Positions 35,327-47,832 of a DNA stretch of 64,000 nucleotides are shown one piece after another; the first letter of the stretch is position 1; each line of letters opens with the position of its first letter. Position numbers and translations under genes: made by a program. Below the pieces are notes generated by a model. It ran no database searches. It was not told where the DNA came from and saw nothing but the letters and a program-made list of their open reading frames with translations. The stretch covers positions 44,833,553 to 44,897,552 of the forward strand of contig NW_024037069.1 of assembly GCF_015706575.1 (NCBI RefSeq). The letters run 5' to 3'. This DNA comes from Patiria miniata (lineage: Eukaryota > Echinodermata > Asteroidea > Valvatida > Asterinidae).

Positions 35327-35853
35327 AGGGAATATACAACATTTGCAAACATCAAAAAACAAAACTACAAAGTTTGTACGAAATACCTTGCTAGGATGTT
35401 GGTAAATGACAGTCTAAACCATCCTGTAAAATTATGGCACCTGGTGTGAAGTAATTTTCAAGAAAAGGGGTATTTTTGTATAAAATTTCCAACGGTGGTC
35501 GGCCGACCACCGTTGGAAAAACCTAACTATTTTTCAACTACTGCTGCAAATGTACCCTTTTTCTGTCCAAATTTTGTTTGCTATTGGTTACATGTTCATG
35601 AACGGGTGCAGGCAGTCCAGCTAGACTGGTTTCCTTACCTTACAATTTTCTGGCATCTATAAATTGATCCATTTTATCTTTAGTGGAGTCAGGGAACCAG
35701 ACTATTTAAACATTTAGTTTTTCTTGGTTTTTCCAGCATTTTCGAACACAAAACTTCAAACATGTTAGTTTAACAATATTTCATCTATTATGCTAACACC
35801 TCAAATAGTTCATTTCTGAAAATTACAGCAAAAGCCAATGATGTACATTCCCT
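35327..35853. mobile_element. TTAA-flanked MITE with central 34-bp palindrome
   Basis: The ends AGGGAATATACAACATTTGC and ..ATGATGTACATTCCCT are inverted and flanked by TTAA on both sides, as in piggyBac-type elements. At 35486-35519 lies a perfect palindrome, left half TTTCCAACGGTGGTCGG. Non-coding, 527 bp. Confidence 0.75.
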
Positions 35854-36081
35854 TTAATCCGCAAATAAATAACATCGTTTGTGAGGGGTTGTCCAATCCA
35901 TCCGAATTCTAGCACCGGCCTTGAGATTATTTTTTTAATATAAAAAACCAACAATTTGGATGACTGGACAAATCTAACATTCATACTATAAAGCCAGCCT
36001 CAATCGATAAGCGTTCAATGACAAATATATCCTTACTTGTATGAGTTTACAACAGCCCTTTATGGTATTGATTATTATACA

Positions 36082-36292
36082 CAGTTGCGTATCCACGGGG
36101 GGGGGGCCGTGGGGGGGCGACAGTTTGTCCCCCCCAGTCGCCCCCCCCCCCCCCCCCCCCACTGAGATTTTGAGTTTCTAAAAAAATTATCATTGATCTA
36201 CATGACGCCCCCCATGAAATGTTCCAGCCCCCCCCCCCCCCCCCCCAGCGCCCCCCCCCCCCCCCACTGAAAAATTCCTGGCTACGCCCCTG
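36082..36292. mobile_element. hAT-type MITE, CAGTGGCGTAGCCA family
   Basis: An exact 8-bp duplication ATTATACA flanks the ends CAGTTGCGTATCCA and TGGCTACGCCCCTG. Poly-G/poly-C interior with the ATTATCATTGATC segment. Confidence 0.88.
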
Positions 36293-36329
36293 ATTATACA
36301 GAGTTCGAGTCTTAGTTTGAAGTCAAAGG

Positions 36330-37733
36330 CAGTGGCGTAGCCAGGAATTTTTCAGTGGGGGGGCGCTGGGGGGGGCTGGACCATTTCATGGGGGGGCGTC
36401 ATGAAGGGGCGTCAATCGCTTCTCAAAAGTGGGGGGGGGGACATACCTTGATCAGAACTGATGCGGGCGCGAAGCGCGAAGCCCTTACGGCGTGGGGGTT
36501 CGGGGCCCGCTTAAGGGCCCCGAAAAAAAATTGGATTTCAGATGTTCTGTGGTGTGATCTGAAGCAATTTCTTACCACCTTCCTCCATGCTTTAACTAAT
36601 ATTTTCTTAGCAAAAGATAATTATTTGAACTTCGTTTTCGAGGTTGGAGTCACTGAATCAGCTATCTGTATTCTGAGCTATAGGCGTGGGGTTCGGGGCC
36701 CGCTTAAGGGCCCCGAAAAAAAATGGATTCTCGATGCTCTGTGGTGTGATCTGAGGCAATTTCTTACCACTTTAACCAATAATTATCTTAGCACAAAAGA
36801 TAATAATTTAAACATAATTTTCGAGGTTTTCTTAGCTAAAGGTATAAGAAAATTTTTTGAACATTGTTTTCGAGGTTGGAGTCATTGAATCAGCTACCAG
36901 AATTCTGAGCTATAGGCGTGGGGTTCGGGGCCCGCTTAAGGGCCCCGAAAAAATTTGGATTCTAAATGCTCTGTGGTGCTATCTGAGGCAAATTCTGACC
37001 ACTTTAACCAATATTTTCTAAGCAAAAGATACATTGTAGTACATAATAGGGCCCTGTAAATGAGACACGAGTTCAAAAATCTGGGGGGGGGACATTTGAT
37101 ATTGTGTCCCCCACCCTTCAAAAAGTGTGGGGGGGGGGACCCAGTCCCCCTGTCCCCCCAGGATTGACGCCCATTGCGTCATGTAGATCAATGATAATTT
37201 TTTTAGAAACTCAAAATCTCAGTGGGGGGGGGCGACTGGGGGGCGACAAGGTTTCATGGGGGGGCTGTCGCCCCCACGGCCCCCCCCCCCTGGCTACGCC
37301 ACTGATTTTAAGGAATTTTAATTGGTCTATTATTATTATTTAGCTTATATGAATGGAGGAAAAAGTTTGTGCGTGGCCGATTCGCGTGATACCGCTGACT
37401 GAAACTGTGTGACCCACGGACCACCTGTCTATAATACGTGTTCCGTGGTGTGAGCGAGCAGTGCAGTGGGTGTTAATACGCATTTTAGATTATCATTATG
37501 CGCTATGTCACGCCGGTTGTCAGCTTACTGGTCCGCGGTCGCCGGTCGAAGGGTCGTTTCTCAGTGGTCATCATGTGGATCATTCGCGACTATTTAGATT
37601 TAGATCAATGATAATTTTTTTTTAGAAACTCAAAATCTCAGTGGGGGCGGGGGCGACTGGGGGGGGGGCGACAAGGTTTCATGGGGGGGCGGTCGCCTCC
37701 CCCCCCCACGCCCCCCCGGTGGCTACGCCACTG
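36330..37733. mobile_element. Composite hAT-type element, CAGTGGCGTAGCCA family, 1.4 kb
   Basis: An exact 8-bp duplication GTCAAAGG flanks CAGTGGCGTAGCCA (36330) and TGGCTACGCCACTG (37733). A second complete right end lies inside at 37182-37304, followed by about 290 bp of unrelated sequence and a repeat of the right-end segment. The interior also repeats, three times, a block with GGGGTTCGGGGCCCGCTTAA and CTCTGTGGTG.GATCTGA. No transposase frame survives. Confidence 0.8.
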
Positions 37734-39440
37734 GTCAAAGGTCACATCACTTTCAATTCAATCGCTATCACGTAAGCACAGTAGCCCCGATTACAATCTT
37801 AAATGAGCCGTTTATCCTTTGCTCAAGTGCTCGCTTACACCCACTACTTCCTGCTTTTTATTGGTGTCCTTCGGGAAATATAGATCACGGATTTCCTCCT
37901 AGCCCTGTGAGAAGTAAACGTGATGTCTCAAGTCAGAATTTTGCATTGAATTATCCAAGGGTGGTTGGGTAGTATGATAACACCCCCCCCCCCTTGACTG
38001 ACCGTAATGGGAAACAAAATCTCAAATGTTCTCAGAAAGTGAATTTTACTCAAGTCTATAATTGCAAATTTTGATTCATTGCTTTAAACGTCTTTGTATG
38101 CGTTGATTGTTATGCCTCATTTCCCCTTCAAAAATCTTGGACTACAACACCACACCCATTTTGGACAATCCTGGATTCGCCACTATAGTGGCGAATCCAG
38201 GATTACCCCCTCCACCGCCCCGCCCACCCTTCATGCCCTGTTCCCATATCTTGCATTCAGGCATTACGGTCCAAATGATAAGACATTGGTTTATGAGCCG
38301 TGATATATTCCGCCGGGGTCGCTTGATTTCCAAATTGCATTCAAACTCAACGTGCTAAGAAAGTGACGTAAAATTATGTCTGTAGATATGCACCAAGCAT
38401 ACGCTCCTTAAATTTATAGCAAGAAACAAAATGTGTCGTCTTCATCCTAGTATTTTTCACATCGACAAATGAAATCAGTTCACACGTTTATAAAGGCATA
38501 TAGGATCATTTTCATTTAGGCCGAACGTAGTCCACCGAATTATTATAAAAAAGCTTAATTGGATTAAAAATCTAACTGATTGAACAGCCCGTAAAATGAT
38601 TCTGTCTGGCTTGCTGTCATTTAGAAGAAATCAACAATATAGGTCATCATAAAAATGACTGATTTTTTTTTAAAAATAAAGACTATTGAATAAAGTGCTG
38701 TTGATCAAAATCGTGATGCGTGATCAGCGGGTTGCGCATGGTTTTTAACGGCTTTCTCGAAAAGTGTAATATCCACTGAGCTGAAACTTCAACAGGTTAG
38801 GTCTTGAAAATTCAGTCTTTGGATTGTGAGTGTTGTTATTATTGGAAAAGAACAAAACAAATGAAACACAAATGATCCTGTATGCCTTGAAAGGTAAAAA
38901 CACATGCTTCACGGGACACCAAATTATAGCATTCAAATGAAGCAAAGGATTTAAGTGAGACTCAAAACAAACAAATAGTTGACCTGACTTTACGCTTGAA
39001 AACCTCCTTTCGATTCGATGGAGAACAAGACTTTCACCGGATTTTTTTTTACCAAGGTCTTGAAACTTCCGCTTACTAAGGTCACAAAAGTGTGCCGGGG
39101 AAAATAGAATTTAACATCAGTTTAACATAGCAGGCCATATTCAAGTTGCCGATGCACACATTTAAAAGCACGTAGGGACATTTGAAATCCGAAAACGTAC
39201 CATCCAATTTAACGAAAGAAATCTTTGCTAAAAGTTAAGATATAAGACTGTGAAATAATTCCGCCTGAAATGGAATTTTCAGAAGAAAACAATCATTGGA
39301 AAGTAGTCTTTGAAACTGTGCCCGAGGGAACAGATTTGTTCGTGCGTTATCAACGGAACCCTGTAGACCCCGATCTCTGTTTTCTCATAATGTATAGTTT
39401 CCACTGAGCTGAAACTTCAACCAGTTTGTTGTTATGCAAC
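37734..39440. other. Intergenic, no gene; repeat fragments
   Basis: Parts at about 38730-38830 and 39255-39440 (CCACTGAGCTGAAACTTCAAC; ATTCCGCCTGAAA.GG..TTC.GAAGAAAACAATCA) are related to each other and to 11945-12170 and 44665-44740, so they belong to one interspersed family. No exon. Confidence 0.5.
38167..38204. repeat. Perfect 38-bp palindrome
   Basis: The left half AATCCTGGATTCGCCACTA is followed at once by its reverse complement. The half resembles a hAT terminal repeat (TGG.TTCGCCACT), so this may be two element ends abutting. Confidence 0.85.
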
Positions 39441-39818
39441 CTTCTTAAGATTTTGAGCAGTTTCGGGGGGTTTTTTTAATGAAAAAAAAGAAAATCCCAA
39501 AAATAAATATTCTCATGTGCCTTTCAGTTAGCTTGACTTCCTTATCCTGATGCTCAACGAGGAAATTGGACCGGCGCGCCCCAAGACGGGAAATGAAGGA
39601 CGCCGCTATACCACGGGGTAAACAGCGCCCCTCGATGAACTTTGCCTGAGCGTTGCTATATCCAATCAACGGATAGCTGGGTCTAAGGCAAAGCATGGCA
39701 CAGCTGAACTGAAGTAAATGGCAGCAAGTTGAGGGTTTGCAGGTTCGGCAGTTTTACATCACAGCGTATAGCCCAGCTCAGTTAGAAGTTGAGAATAAAT
39801 GAACTATTAACATCCACG

Positions 39819-42800
39819 ATGATGACATCTTTCAAAATGAGGCTTGTATTAAGTGTGTGCTTCGTGAGCTTTTTGTGTGTCGCGACTGCTACTGCTCAAG
39901 CACCAGAGAGACGTGGGGAAGGTTTCTCGGACACGATTGGATCTGGCGTCCACCCTGAGACGGAGGTCCATGATCTTGAATATGACCAGTTTGTCTACAG
40001 CCCGCACATCATCATCAATCCGCCACGGTTCAGCACCACAGGGGTAGCCAAAGCCTGTTGCAACTGCTCCTCAATCCAAGACATCGTCTCCACTGAGACA
40101 ACGAGACTTGAGGCAGCGTACCGACGTCTTCGGGATGAGACAAGGGAGCACCTCAAACAGCTGCAAGCTGCGATGTCGGATCTTGCCGAGATGCTTAGAA
40201 ACTTACCAGGTAGAGTTTAGATATCTTTCTTAATGGTGTTATGGATGTGTGTACAAGAGATTAACTAGCAGGTGTAGAGACATAATTTAATTAGTGGAAT
40301 ATGACCCATTTAATACTTTGTATTCCGTTGCTCGCACACCAAGGCTAGACATAGGGGAGGAAGTAGTGCATTTGCACTGTACAGAATGTCCCCCCAAAAA
40401 GTGTGTCTGACTATTTTTAAATTTACTACAAAACCTACAAAACCATGAAGTCAATTTTAAAAAGTTTTTAATCGTGCAGATACTCCTTATCCTTGGCCTA
40501 AACCCCTATGGGTTTCATTTAATTTCGGTCAGACATCACTACGAAATTATCGATTTATCACAACGACTATTTTGGACACTGTGACCTTAATGAATTTCAG
40601 TGTTGTGTTATGTAAGCTGTGTAAAATCCTACATGTTGTGAAAAGGGTTGCGGTTGGGATTGGAATCATTTACCTGACTATCAGTCATCATGGCAAGACC
40701 TCAGTTTAATGCTCAAGGGCAAATGATTCCAATCCCAAACCACATTAGCCTTGTTCACAACATGCAGGATTTCACACAGCTTACATGGCACAGCACTGAA
40801 ATCCATTAAGGCAAGGAATTTGGTTGCAGTGTCCAAAAAATGTGATTAAGATCAACTGACGATTGTGTAGTGAAGCGTGAGGGGAATTCAAATGGAAAAA
40901 AGGTAAAATTTATTTCATGGTTTTGTAGTTATTTCAAAAATAGTCAGACGGACACTTTTTGGGGACATATTGTAAAGTGTGGACTTTCCACAACTGCAAA
41001 TTAAGGAAGTGCCTAATATAATTTCCAGTAAATTAAAAAAAAAAATCCATTTAAAAAATCGAATTCCGTTATTCTGCAGAGTAAACTTTTCGAAATTTAA
41101 AAGGTTTTTTTTTTTGCTCTCAGATCCCGCAGTAACACTGCCATCAAATCCGGAGAAGCTGACGCCCGCAACTGGTAGGAAAAATTCGACAAACTTTGGA
41201 CAAGTTTTTGTTCTTTTTAACTTACTCAATTTCCCATAAGCTACTTTGATTCTAGATTTTCAATGATGACCGTTTCCTTCCACCCATTCCGTCAAAAAGA
41301 AACATTAATTTATTATAATTTAAAGAACTGATGCATTCTGAAATAGTCTCATAATTCTATTTAATGTTAGTGCAGGATTTTAAATTCAGTTTTATTCTAG
41401 TTTGATACTATCCATGTTACTAAGTTAACAGCAATATGGCTTCGTACTTTTTCCCTCCCCTCCCCCCCCCCCCTCTTTTCCCCCTTTTCCAGGGGGGGGG
41501 GCTTGCCCCCCCCCCCCCTTGCGACGCCCATGAAACAATGGTAAAAACAGCATCAGCTTTTGAATTGATTTTAACGTGGGGCGCCGCCATAATATGGTTG
41601 GATAGCTCAGAAGGTCGCTGGTTCAAACCCCGCACCAGTCAATTTTCAAATTTAACATAGATTCTAAACATAATAGTTTACCAAACCTAAGCAGTGTAAA
41701 CGCAACTGATTGTTTTAATAAGCCGGCAGAGGATATTCGAGGATAGAGTTCTAACCCCCCCCCCCCTCTTGGGCCTCGAAAATAGGATCATTGTGCAGAA
41801 AAAGATAGCAAATGTCTGCCAAAATCCCCCCCCCCCCTGTTGCCAGCAAACCCCCTCCTGATCAAGACTTGGATCCGCCCCTACAAACGTTTGTTCTTAT
41901 ATGGCTTGTCTGTGCACAGAGAATTGTTCTGATGTAGATTATGCCGCGTATATAAAAGCTTGAAGTCGTACAAAATATTCAAGCTTAACTTCAAATGTTT
42001 TGTGTTCCAAACACTCGGTAAGGCTTGACAACGCCAGGCTCGTAAATTGTTTCTGTTCTATTTTGGGCCGACTTTCTTAAATGTCAAAATATGCGAGATG
42101 TCTAAATTTGTGGAGCTAAAGGATGACTGGAATTAGCTGCACGTTTTGTACTCTAAAAATAAATCGACGGCCGGATGAAACTTTGTCGAATATCCCTCCA
42201 GGACAAGTTCAGGAAAACAGCCTAATCTTACAGACTCAAAAGAAACAACTTCCATCAAAAATGGGTCAGAAGGAAACGTGTTTCCTTTGTTCACACGGAC
42301 GTAGTCCAAGTAGTTCCGTAAATTGCTTTTCTTTAAATTTGATTGCATGAATTTTTGACGTGACACCGAGAAATTCATAACTGGGGCTTTACTGAGATTT
42401 GAACTTTGTTTTACAGTGATCGCTTTCCAGTCAAAAAGTCGTTTTTGATTGTATTTTGGGAAAAGGATTTACAAGCTAACAAAGGTTTGGTAACTCTTGA
42501 TCACATTACTATTTTCTGTCACAAATGTAGAAAAGACAACACTACCGACATCCAGCCCTGAAAGGTCTACTCTGCCTAGTAAGTAGAAACCTATAACAAA
42601 ATACTGAAGATTAAGGAAACAGGTGCTACATGTACATTTTAGCCATGATGGGCTCTTGATAGTTAAAGTTGTTGTGTTTCGGGGGTGGGGGGGGGGGGGG
42701 TTATTGGTTGGTTGTTTGGGTCTTTTGAGGTTCTTTGTTTGTTTGGTTTTGTTGGTTGGTTCGTTTGTTTGATGGGTTGCTGGGGGTGTTGGGGTGTTTG

Positions 42801-45800
42801 TTTGTTTGTTTGTTTGTTTGCTTGTTTGCTTGCTTGTTTTTTTAATGACACGTAACCTTCTCCACCCATGGTGTACATACAAGTGCACACCTGCTCGTAC
42901 GTAAGTTTATTGTCTAAGACAAGTTATTCTATGATTTCCCTGCTTATTACTAACATATTCCTTTCCTCTTTTATTGATCCTTCTTACAGCATCAACAACA
43001 AAGATAACGTTTCCAAGTTCAACTCCAACTGGTATGTCATTATTGTTTTACTAGGTTTCACACAACTGAATTAGCTTTTTAACAAATGTTAGCTTGACAT
43101 CTGACATGAAGAGTATTCGCCAACTTGAGGTGTAACCTGAAACTGTTCTCTAGAAAGAAAAATAACAAACTTCGTTCACATTTGAATGATAATATCTTAG
43201 GAATATCGAGAGTTGATTTTGGAAGGCTCCTTTTTTTAAAGGTCATGCTACCCTGTATGGTTGTTCCATTCAAGGCACCCTGATCTCCACCTTTAGAATC
43301 TAATAACTTGAATAGTTGTGAAGTACATCTACATTTTAGTTTCTTCAACAAGAAGATATTTCTTTATCTTCATTTCAGTGCCACAAACACCAAAACAAGT
43401 TACAACCATAGGCCTACCTGGTAAGAACATATGAAGTATATTAATCTTTGCTTTGTAAATAAAAATTAATTAGTGTGCTGATTTGGTTGTGATATTCGTG
43501 CTATAGTTGTTTTTGTTTTGTTTTTTTAATTAGAACGGGTGACAACACCTTCGACTACTACAACAAGAACAACTGGTAAAAAACTCTTTTAAGGTTTACT
43601 GTAAGATTTTGATATGACATACTTTCTTTGCAAAGACTTTAATAATTGATGATTTTAGTAATTTTGTAGTGAGTAAAAGTTCTTTCTTTTTTATTTCAGA
43701 AGCAAAAACGACGCCATCACCTAGGACAACGAAACCCAAAACCACAGCTCGACCTGGTAAGGGTGTTTTGACAATTAATACATAGAAAATCTTCTATGTT
43801 CTTGCATGTTCTAATTTGTGTTAAAAACATTATTTTATTTATTTGTATTGTTTTTTTCCAGAGGCAAAAACTACGCCAAAGCCTGCGACAACACCCAAAA
43901 CAACAACCCAACCTAGTATGTTTGTATTTACAAGCATTAGGCCTAAATACACAAATACAATGAATGTTCATTGATTTTGATTTGCAGTAAACTAATCTTG
44001 AGATAAAAGATTTTATTTTATACTTATTGTGCTTTCAAATTTGTGTACGTTTGAATTCCAGTACCCAAAACAACATCTGCTCCGTCGACTTCCAAATTTA
44101 CGACTGGTGAGTGTTGTTATTTTATTTGGGATGGGGGAGGTGGTGAAGCAAAATTACTATTTTGCAAATTGCTTCGATTTTTTTTAAAAATAAAATTGCA
44201 TTTCAATGTTTTGGTCGTGTATGGCATGACGTCAATTTGAAAAGCAGAAATGTATAATATCGGGCTGATTGTCGCTACGATTTGACCATCTCTGTCATTT
44301 TACTACAGTTTACAACTCAGGAAGAACTTAAAGAAATTAACTTTCTAGGCACATAGCACAACCATGTAACAGTACATTTACCAGAGTATCCATCCAATCT
44401 CGAAAACAAAATTACACATTCAGTTTCAGACGGATTACCGACACATGTCTAGATTGCACTTGATTTCGTCACTCATAGGGTTAGAAAGAAAATATATTAT
44501 TAGAGATATTGCATGTGACGTGAACTTGGTCGCGCCACGCACGTTGGTGATCTGCGCCACTTACAGTAAAGGTAATGGAAATGATTTGTAAATATTCATT
44601 AATGAACTTTGGAATGGGCGGCTTCAAACGTAAAACTTGTTTTGCGTCAAGAAAAAAATGAAGATGTTTTTTCAAAGTTTTCTCACAAAGTATATCAACT
44701 GATCCGAAATTTCGATAGGTTAGGTTTTTAAACTCTTACATTATTTTGAAATGTTGTTACCCTGAATCGGCAACAATAAACTTGTTTCAAATGGTCTATT
44801 AGGCGAAATTAAAAGAAGGTGTCTCGTCCGTGCTTTTTTTGGGGGGGGAGAGAGAAGACCTTTTTACCCAAGATAACAAATTTTCTAAGAAGGAGTATTC
44901 CGTTTTCTCGACTCTTTTGCTGATAAATTTGTATCCAAAGGAGCAGTCACTCATTCTACCAGATTTTGAACTTGGTACATTGATACAATTTCGCCTGAAG
45001 CACATAAAATGTGTCACTGAAAAGAAAAAGTTAAAAAGGAGGCGGGAATAAGAAACTGGTTTGCATTTGGACCTATACGAGGAAGCCGTTTTGGTCGTGT
45101 TCCCTGAATGTTTTTCTGTTGTGAACTGTTGAATGAGATGGTGCCAGATGGAACGGTGCCATAGACTTTTTATGCATTCTAGCCTCACTTTATTTTTTTA
45201 ATGTGGCTTAAAACATTAGTGCATGTTTAATCACAAATTTTAAATTATTCGTCAGAGCAGACCGGTTTTTAATTTGTAATTAACTTTAGGTCCTTGCTTT
45301 TCTTTCTCTTCACAAGTTCAAAAAATGAAAATTTTACATTGCTTTCAATTTCATATGGCCAACAGCCCATTACTTGGCCTTACCGTTAAGATAATGTGAA
45401 GCACGTAATTGTTGTCTTTTCAGTGACTATTTACAAGGACTGTTCCAATGCTTTGGCCAGGGGTGTAACAAGGAGTGGTGTATATAAGCTCCAGCCTCAG
45501 GACAATGGGGAGGAAATCGAGGTTTATTGTGATATGGACACAGACGGCGGTGGCTGGACGGTAGGAACTTAACTTAACTAACTTTAATTCAATCTGTTGT
45601 CACAGATCACGTAATGTTCAAATACTCTCTTGTTTTGAAAAAAGTTAACATTCACATCAATGTTCCTTCCCCCGCCTTATCTCCAACTCTTCCACTTTGT
45701 TCTCCGCTATCTTAATCTGCCAACTTAAAACATCTTCACCCTCCTTTGTGTTTTCCTTCTACCCATGAATGCTTCTGTGTCTCTGGCTAGTTTGTTTTAA

Positions 45801-47832
45801 TGTGAACGTGTTTATTTGCCTTTGAGAAAAATCCAGCAAGGATCGAAATGTCAGACACTGTAACTGTTTTTTAATTTGTAGATTTCATGTCATTCGAATA
45901 AGTCAGCGGTTTGAATAGTTTTGTCGTTTTTCTTTCAATTTAACTGAGTCCTTTTTAACTTCGTCTTGTACATGTTTCTTACTTTCAAAAAAGAAAAGAT
46001 TGCAATTCCCCTCTGGAAAAAAGAAGACTTTTACTCCGTCAGGCTATATCATTGTCATGATAACATCTGAATATTCTGGCTCTTTATATAATATATATCC
46101 AGTGTTGATTCATTGATAATATTTGCTTGAAAATAGTGTTTTCGCATAACTCTGGACCGTTTTGTCAATATGTTCCTTATATGTCCACGTATTTTAAAAC
46201 TCGAATTTCGAAAGCAAATTTTGAATTAAATGTATACATATTATTTTTCAAACATGAAAGGTGTTTCAGCGTCGCCAGGACGGTTCGGTTGACTTCTACC
46301 GTGACTTTGAGGGTTACCGGCAGGGTTTTGGTGACCTAGAGGGTGAGTTCTGGCTGGGTAATGACAACTTACACCGGCTGACCGCTCAGGATGATTACGT
46401 ACTGCGAGTCGATCTGACAGACTTCGAAGACGACTCCAAGTACGCTGTCTACAACTCGTTCGGCGTGGCCGACTTGAGTGACAGCTACCGGTTGAGCTTG
46501 GGCCAGTACTCGGGAACGGCTGGTAAGAATCCATGCAGTCAAGGGAGAAAATATGCCATGACATCGCACAGGGCATGAGCTTTATTGGGGAAAGATCCAC
46601 CTTTTGGTTGTGATGTAGCCATGGGCGTCGCCAGGATTTTTTTCTAGAGGGGGGCAATTTTTTTTTTGCCAAAAAATGCTTGTTTTTCTCAACACATTCT
46701 CGATTTATCAGTTTTAGAGGGGGGCAGGGACATTTTGCCCCCCCCCCAACTCATTAAATTACACCACTTTGTCTTCGCGCCTCTTTATCTTTCCTTGTTT
46801 TTCTTTTTTTTTCTTCCTTTTTTTTTTTTTGCTTTTCCAGGGGAGCAAGTGCCCCCCTTGCCCCCCCCCCCCCCCCTCGCGACGCCCATGGATGTAGCAG
46901 TTCCTTATACGCCCTAAGGAGGATTCGGTTGACCTCAATTTTAACCTATAGGGATGTGCTTTGTTGCTTTCCTTCAGCCGTGCAACATTAAATCCTAACT
47001 AGTTAAACATTTCACAAAAGAATTTAAAGACGCGACATATTTATATTATAAATCAAGGTCGTATGCTCCCTTGGACTGATTGTGCTGCTTGTGAGGAATA
47101 TTTTTGGGAGGGTCTAAAACAAAACCTCATCCGGAGATTTTCCACATAGGCCTTTTCTGTTTCCTTTACAGAGAAAAATAATTTGAAATGAAAATATATT
47201 TTTAAGTCATTTCATGGTATATTGTTATTTTTTAAAAAGGTCGCTCACCTCGTATTTGTCCGGCGCATTTTCATAATTTTTAATATGAATATTGAGAATG
47301 ATTTGATCTTTGTCGATTAATCAGATCATACTTTTAAATACAAAGCATTATTGATCACAGTGCAAAAAATGTAACATTTTAATTTATTGGACCTGAATTG
47401 CTGTCATTCATTTTAAAATCGGGTTGCGGTTGTGACATGCCTCAGTAGACAAAAAAACGGGAATAAAATGAATTCAAAAATGACGTGATCACAGCTCACA
47501 CACCCCCCCCCCCCCACACAAAAAAATTGAAAATATCCTTCTATATCAGGTTTAATTTTAGTTTTCTTTTTTTTTAAGGGGATTCCTTGACCCGTCACAG
47601 CCAGAAACAATTCACGACCAAAGATGTAGACAACGACGATTTTCTTACCGGTAACTGTGCTCTGCTCTACCACGGTGCATGGTGGTATGAGCGGTGCCAT
47701 CAGTCCAATCTCAACGGTAACTACCTGGGCGGCCCTACCAATAAATACGCCAAGGGCGTGGTCTGGAGACGATGGAAAGGATACAACTACTCACTCAAGA
47801 CGTCTGAGATGAAATTCAGAAAGAAAAATTAA
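39819..47832 (+). CDS. FREP1: secreted fibrinogen-related protein with mini-exon stalk (complete, 11 exons)
   Basis: Exons: 39819-40209, 41124-41174, 42990-43031, 43379-43420, 43534-43575, 43700-43756, 43862-43915, 44062-44106, 45424-45560, 46261-46522, 47579-47832. All have GT donors and AG acceptors, and the sum is 1377 nt (458 residues). Exon 1 gives a signal peptide ([17 protein letters not shown]), a segment with [12 protein letters not shown], a CC.C cluster, and a heptad-like coiled coil (about residues 90-130). Seven exons of 42-57 nt, each phase 1-1, add a Thr/Pro/Lys-rich stalk likely to be O-glycosylated. The last three exons encode a fibrinogen C-terminal domain of about 217 residues: [30 protein letters not shown], the calcium-type loop DVDNDDF with [11 protein letters not shown], and C..SNLNG. 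Invertebrate FREPs and ficolins are oligomeric soluble lectins. ATG 39819 is the first in frame; 39837 is an alternative. Confidence 0.9.
40376..40978. mobile_element. Fold-back element in FREP1 intron 1
   Basis: ACTGTACAGAATGTCCCC..AAAAAGTGTGTCTGACTATTTTT is mirrored by AAAAATAGTCAGACGGACAC..GGGGACATATTGTAAAGT. Inner arms also pair (AAATCCTACATGTTGTGAA with TTCACAACATGCAGGATTT). A fragment lies at 20475-20600. Confidence 0.75.
41435..41640. repeat. Poly-C/G element fragment and tRNA-like fragment in FREP1 intron 2
   Basis: 41450-41532 ends in TTGCGACGCCCATG, the right end of the CATGGGCGTCGC family, but its left end is missing. 41597-41640 has GGATAGCTCAGAAGGTCGCTGGTTCAAACCCC, a tRNA-like A/B-box pair with the middle deleted. 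Confidence 0.55.
46620..46890. mobile_element. hAT-type MITE in FREP1 intron 10 (CATGGGCGTCGCCAGG family)
   Basis: An exact 8-bp duplication GATGTAGC (46612-46619, 46891-46898) flanks CATGGGCGTCGCCAGG and CGCGACGCCCATG. C-rich interior, non-coding, about 100 bp past the exon 10 donor. Confidence 0.88.

Noticed and set aside
36355..36888. 177-codon frame suggesting a transposase
   Set aside because: It crosses the hAT-type element's repeated non-coding blocks and a GGGCCC palindrome; no DDE, zinc-finger or dimerisation motif is visible.
46241..46672. 143-codon minus-strand frame opposite FREP1 exon 10
   Set aside because: Shadow of the fibrinogen exon, whose conserved motifs, phases and splice sites read on the plus strand.
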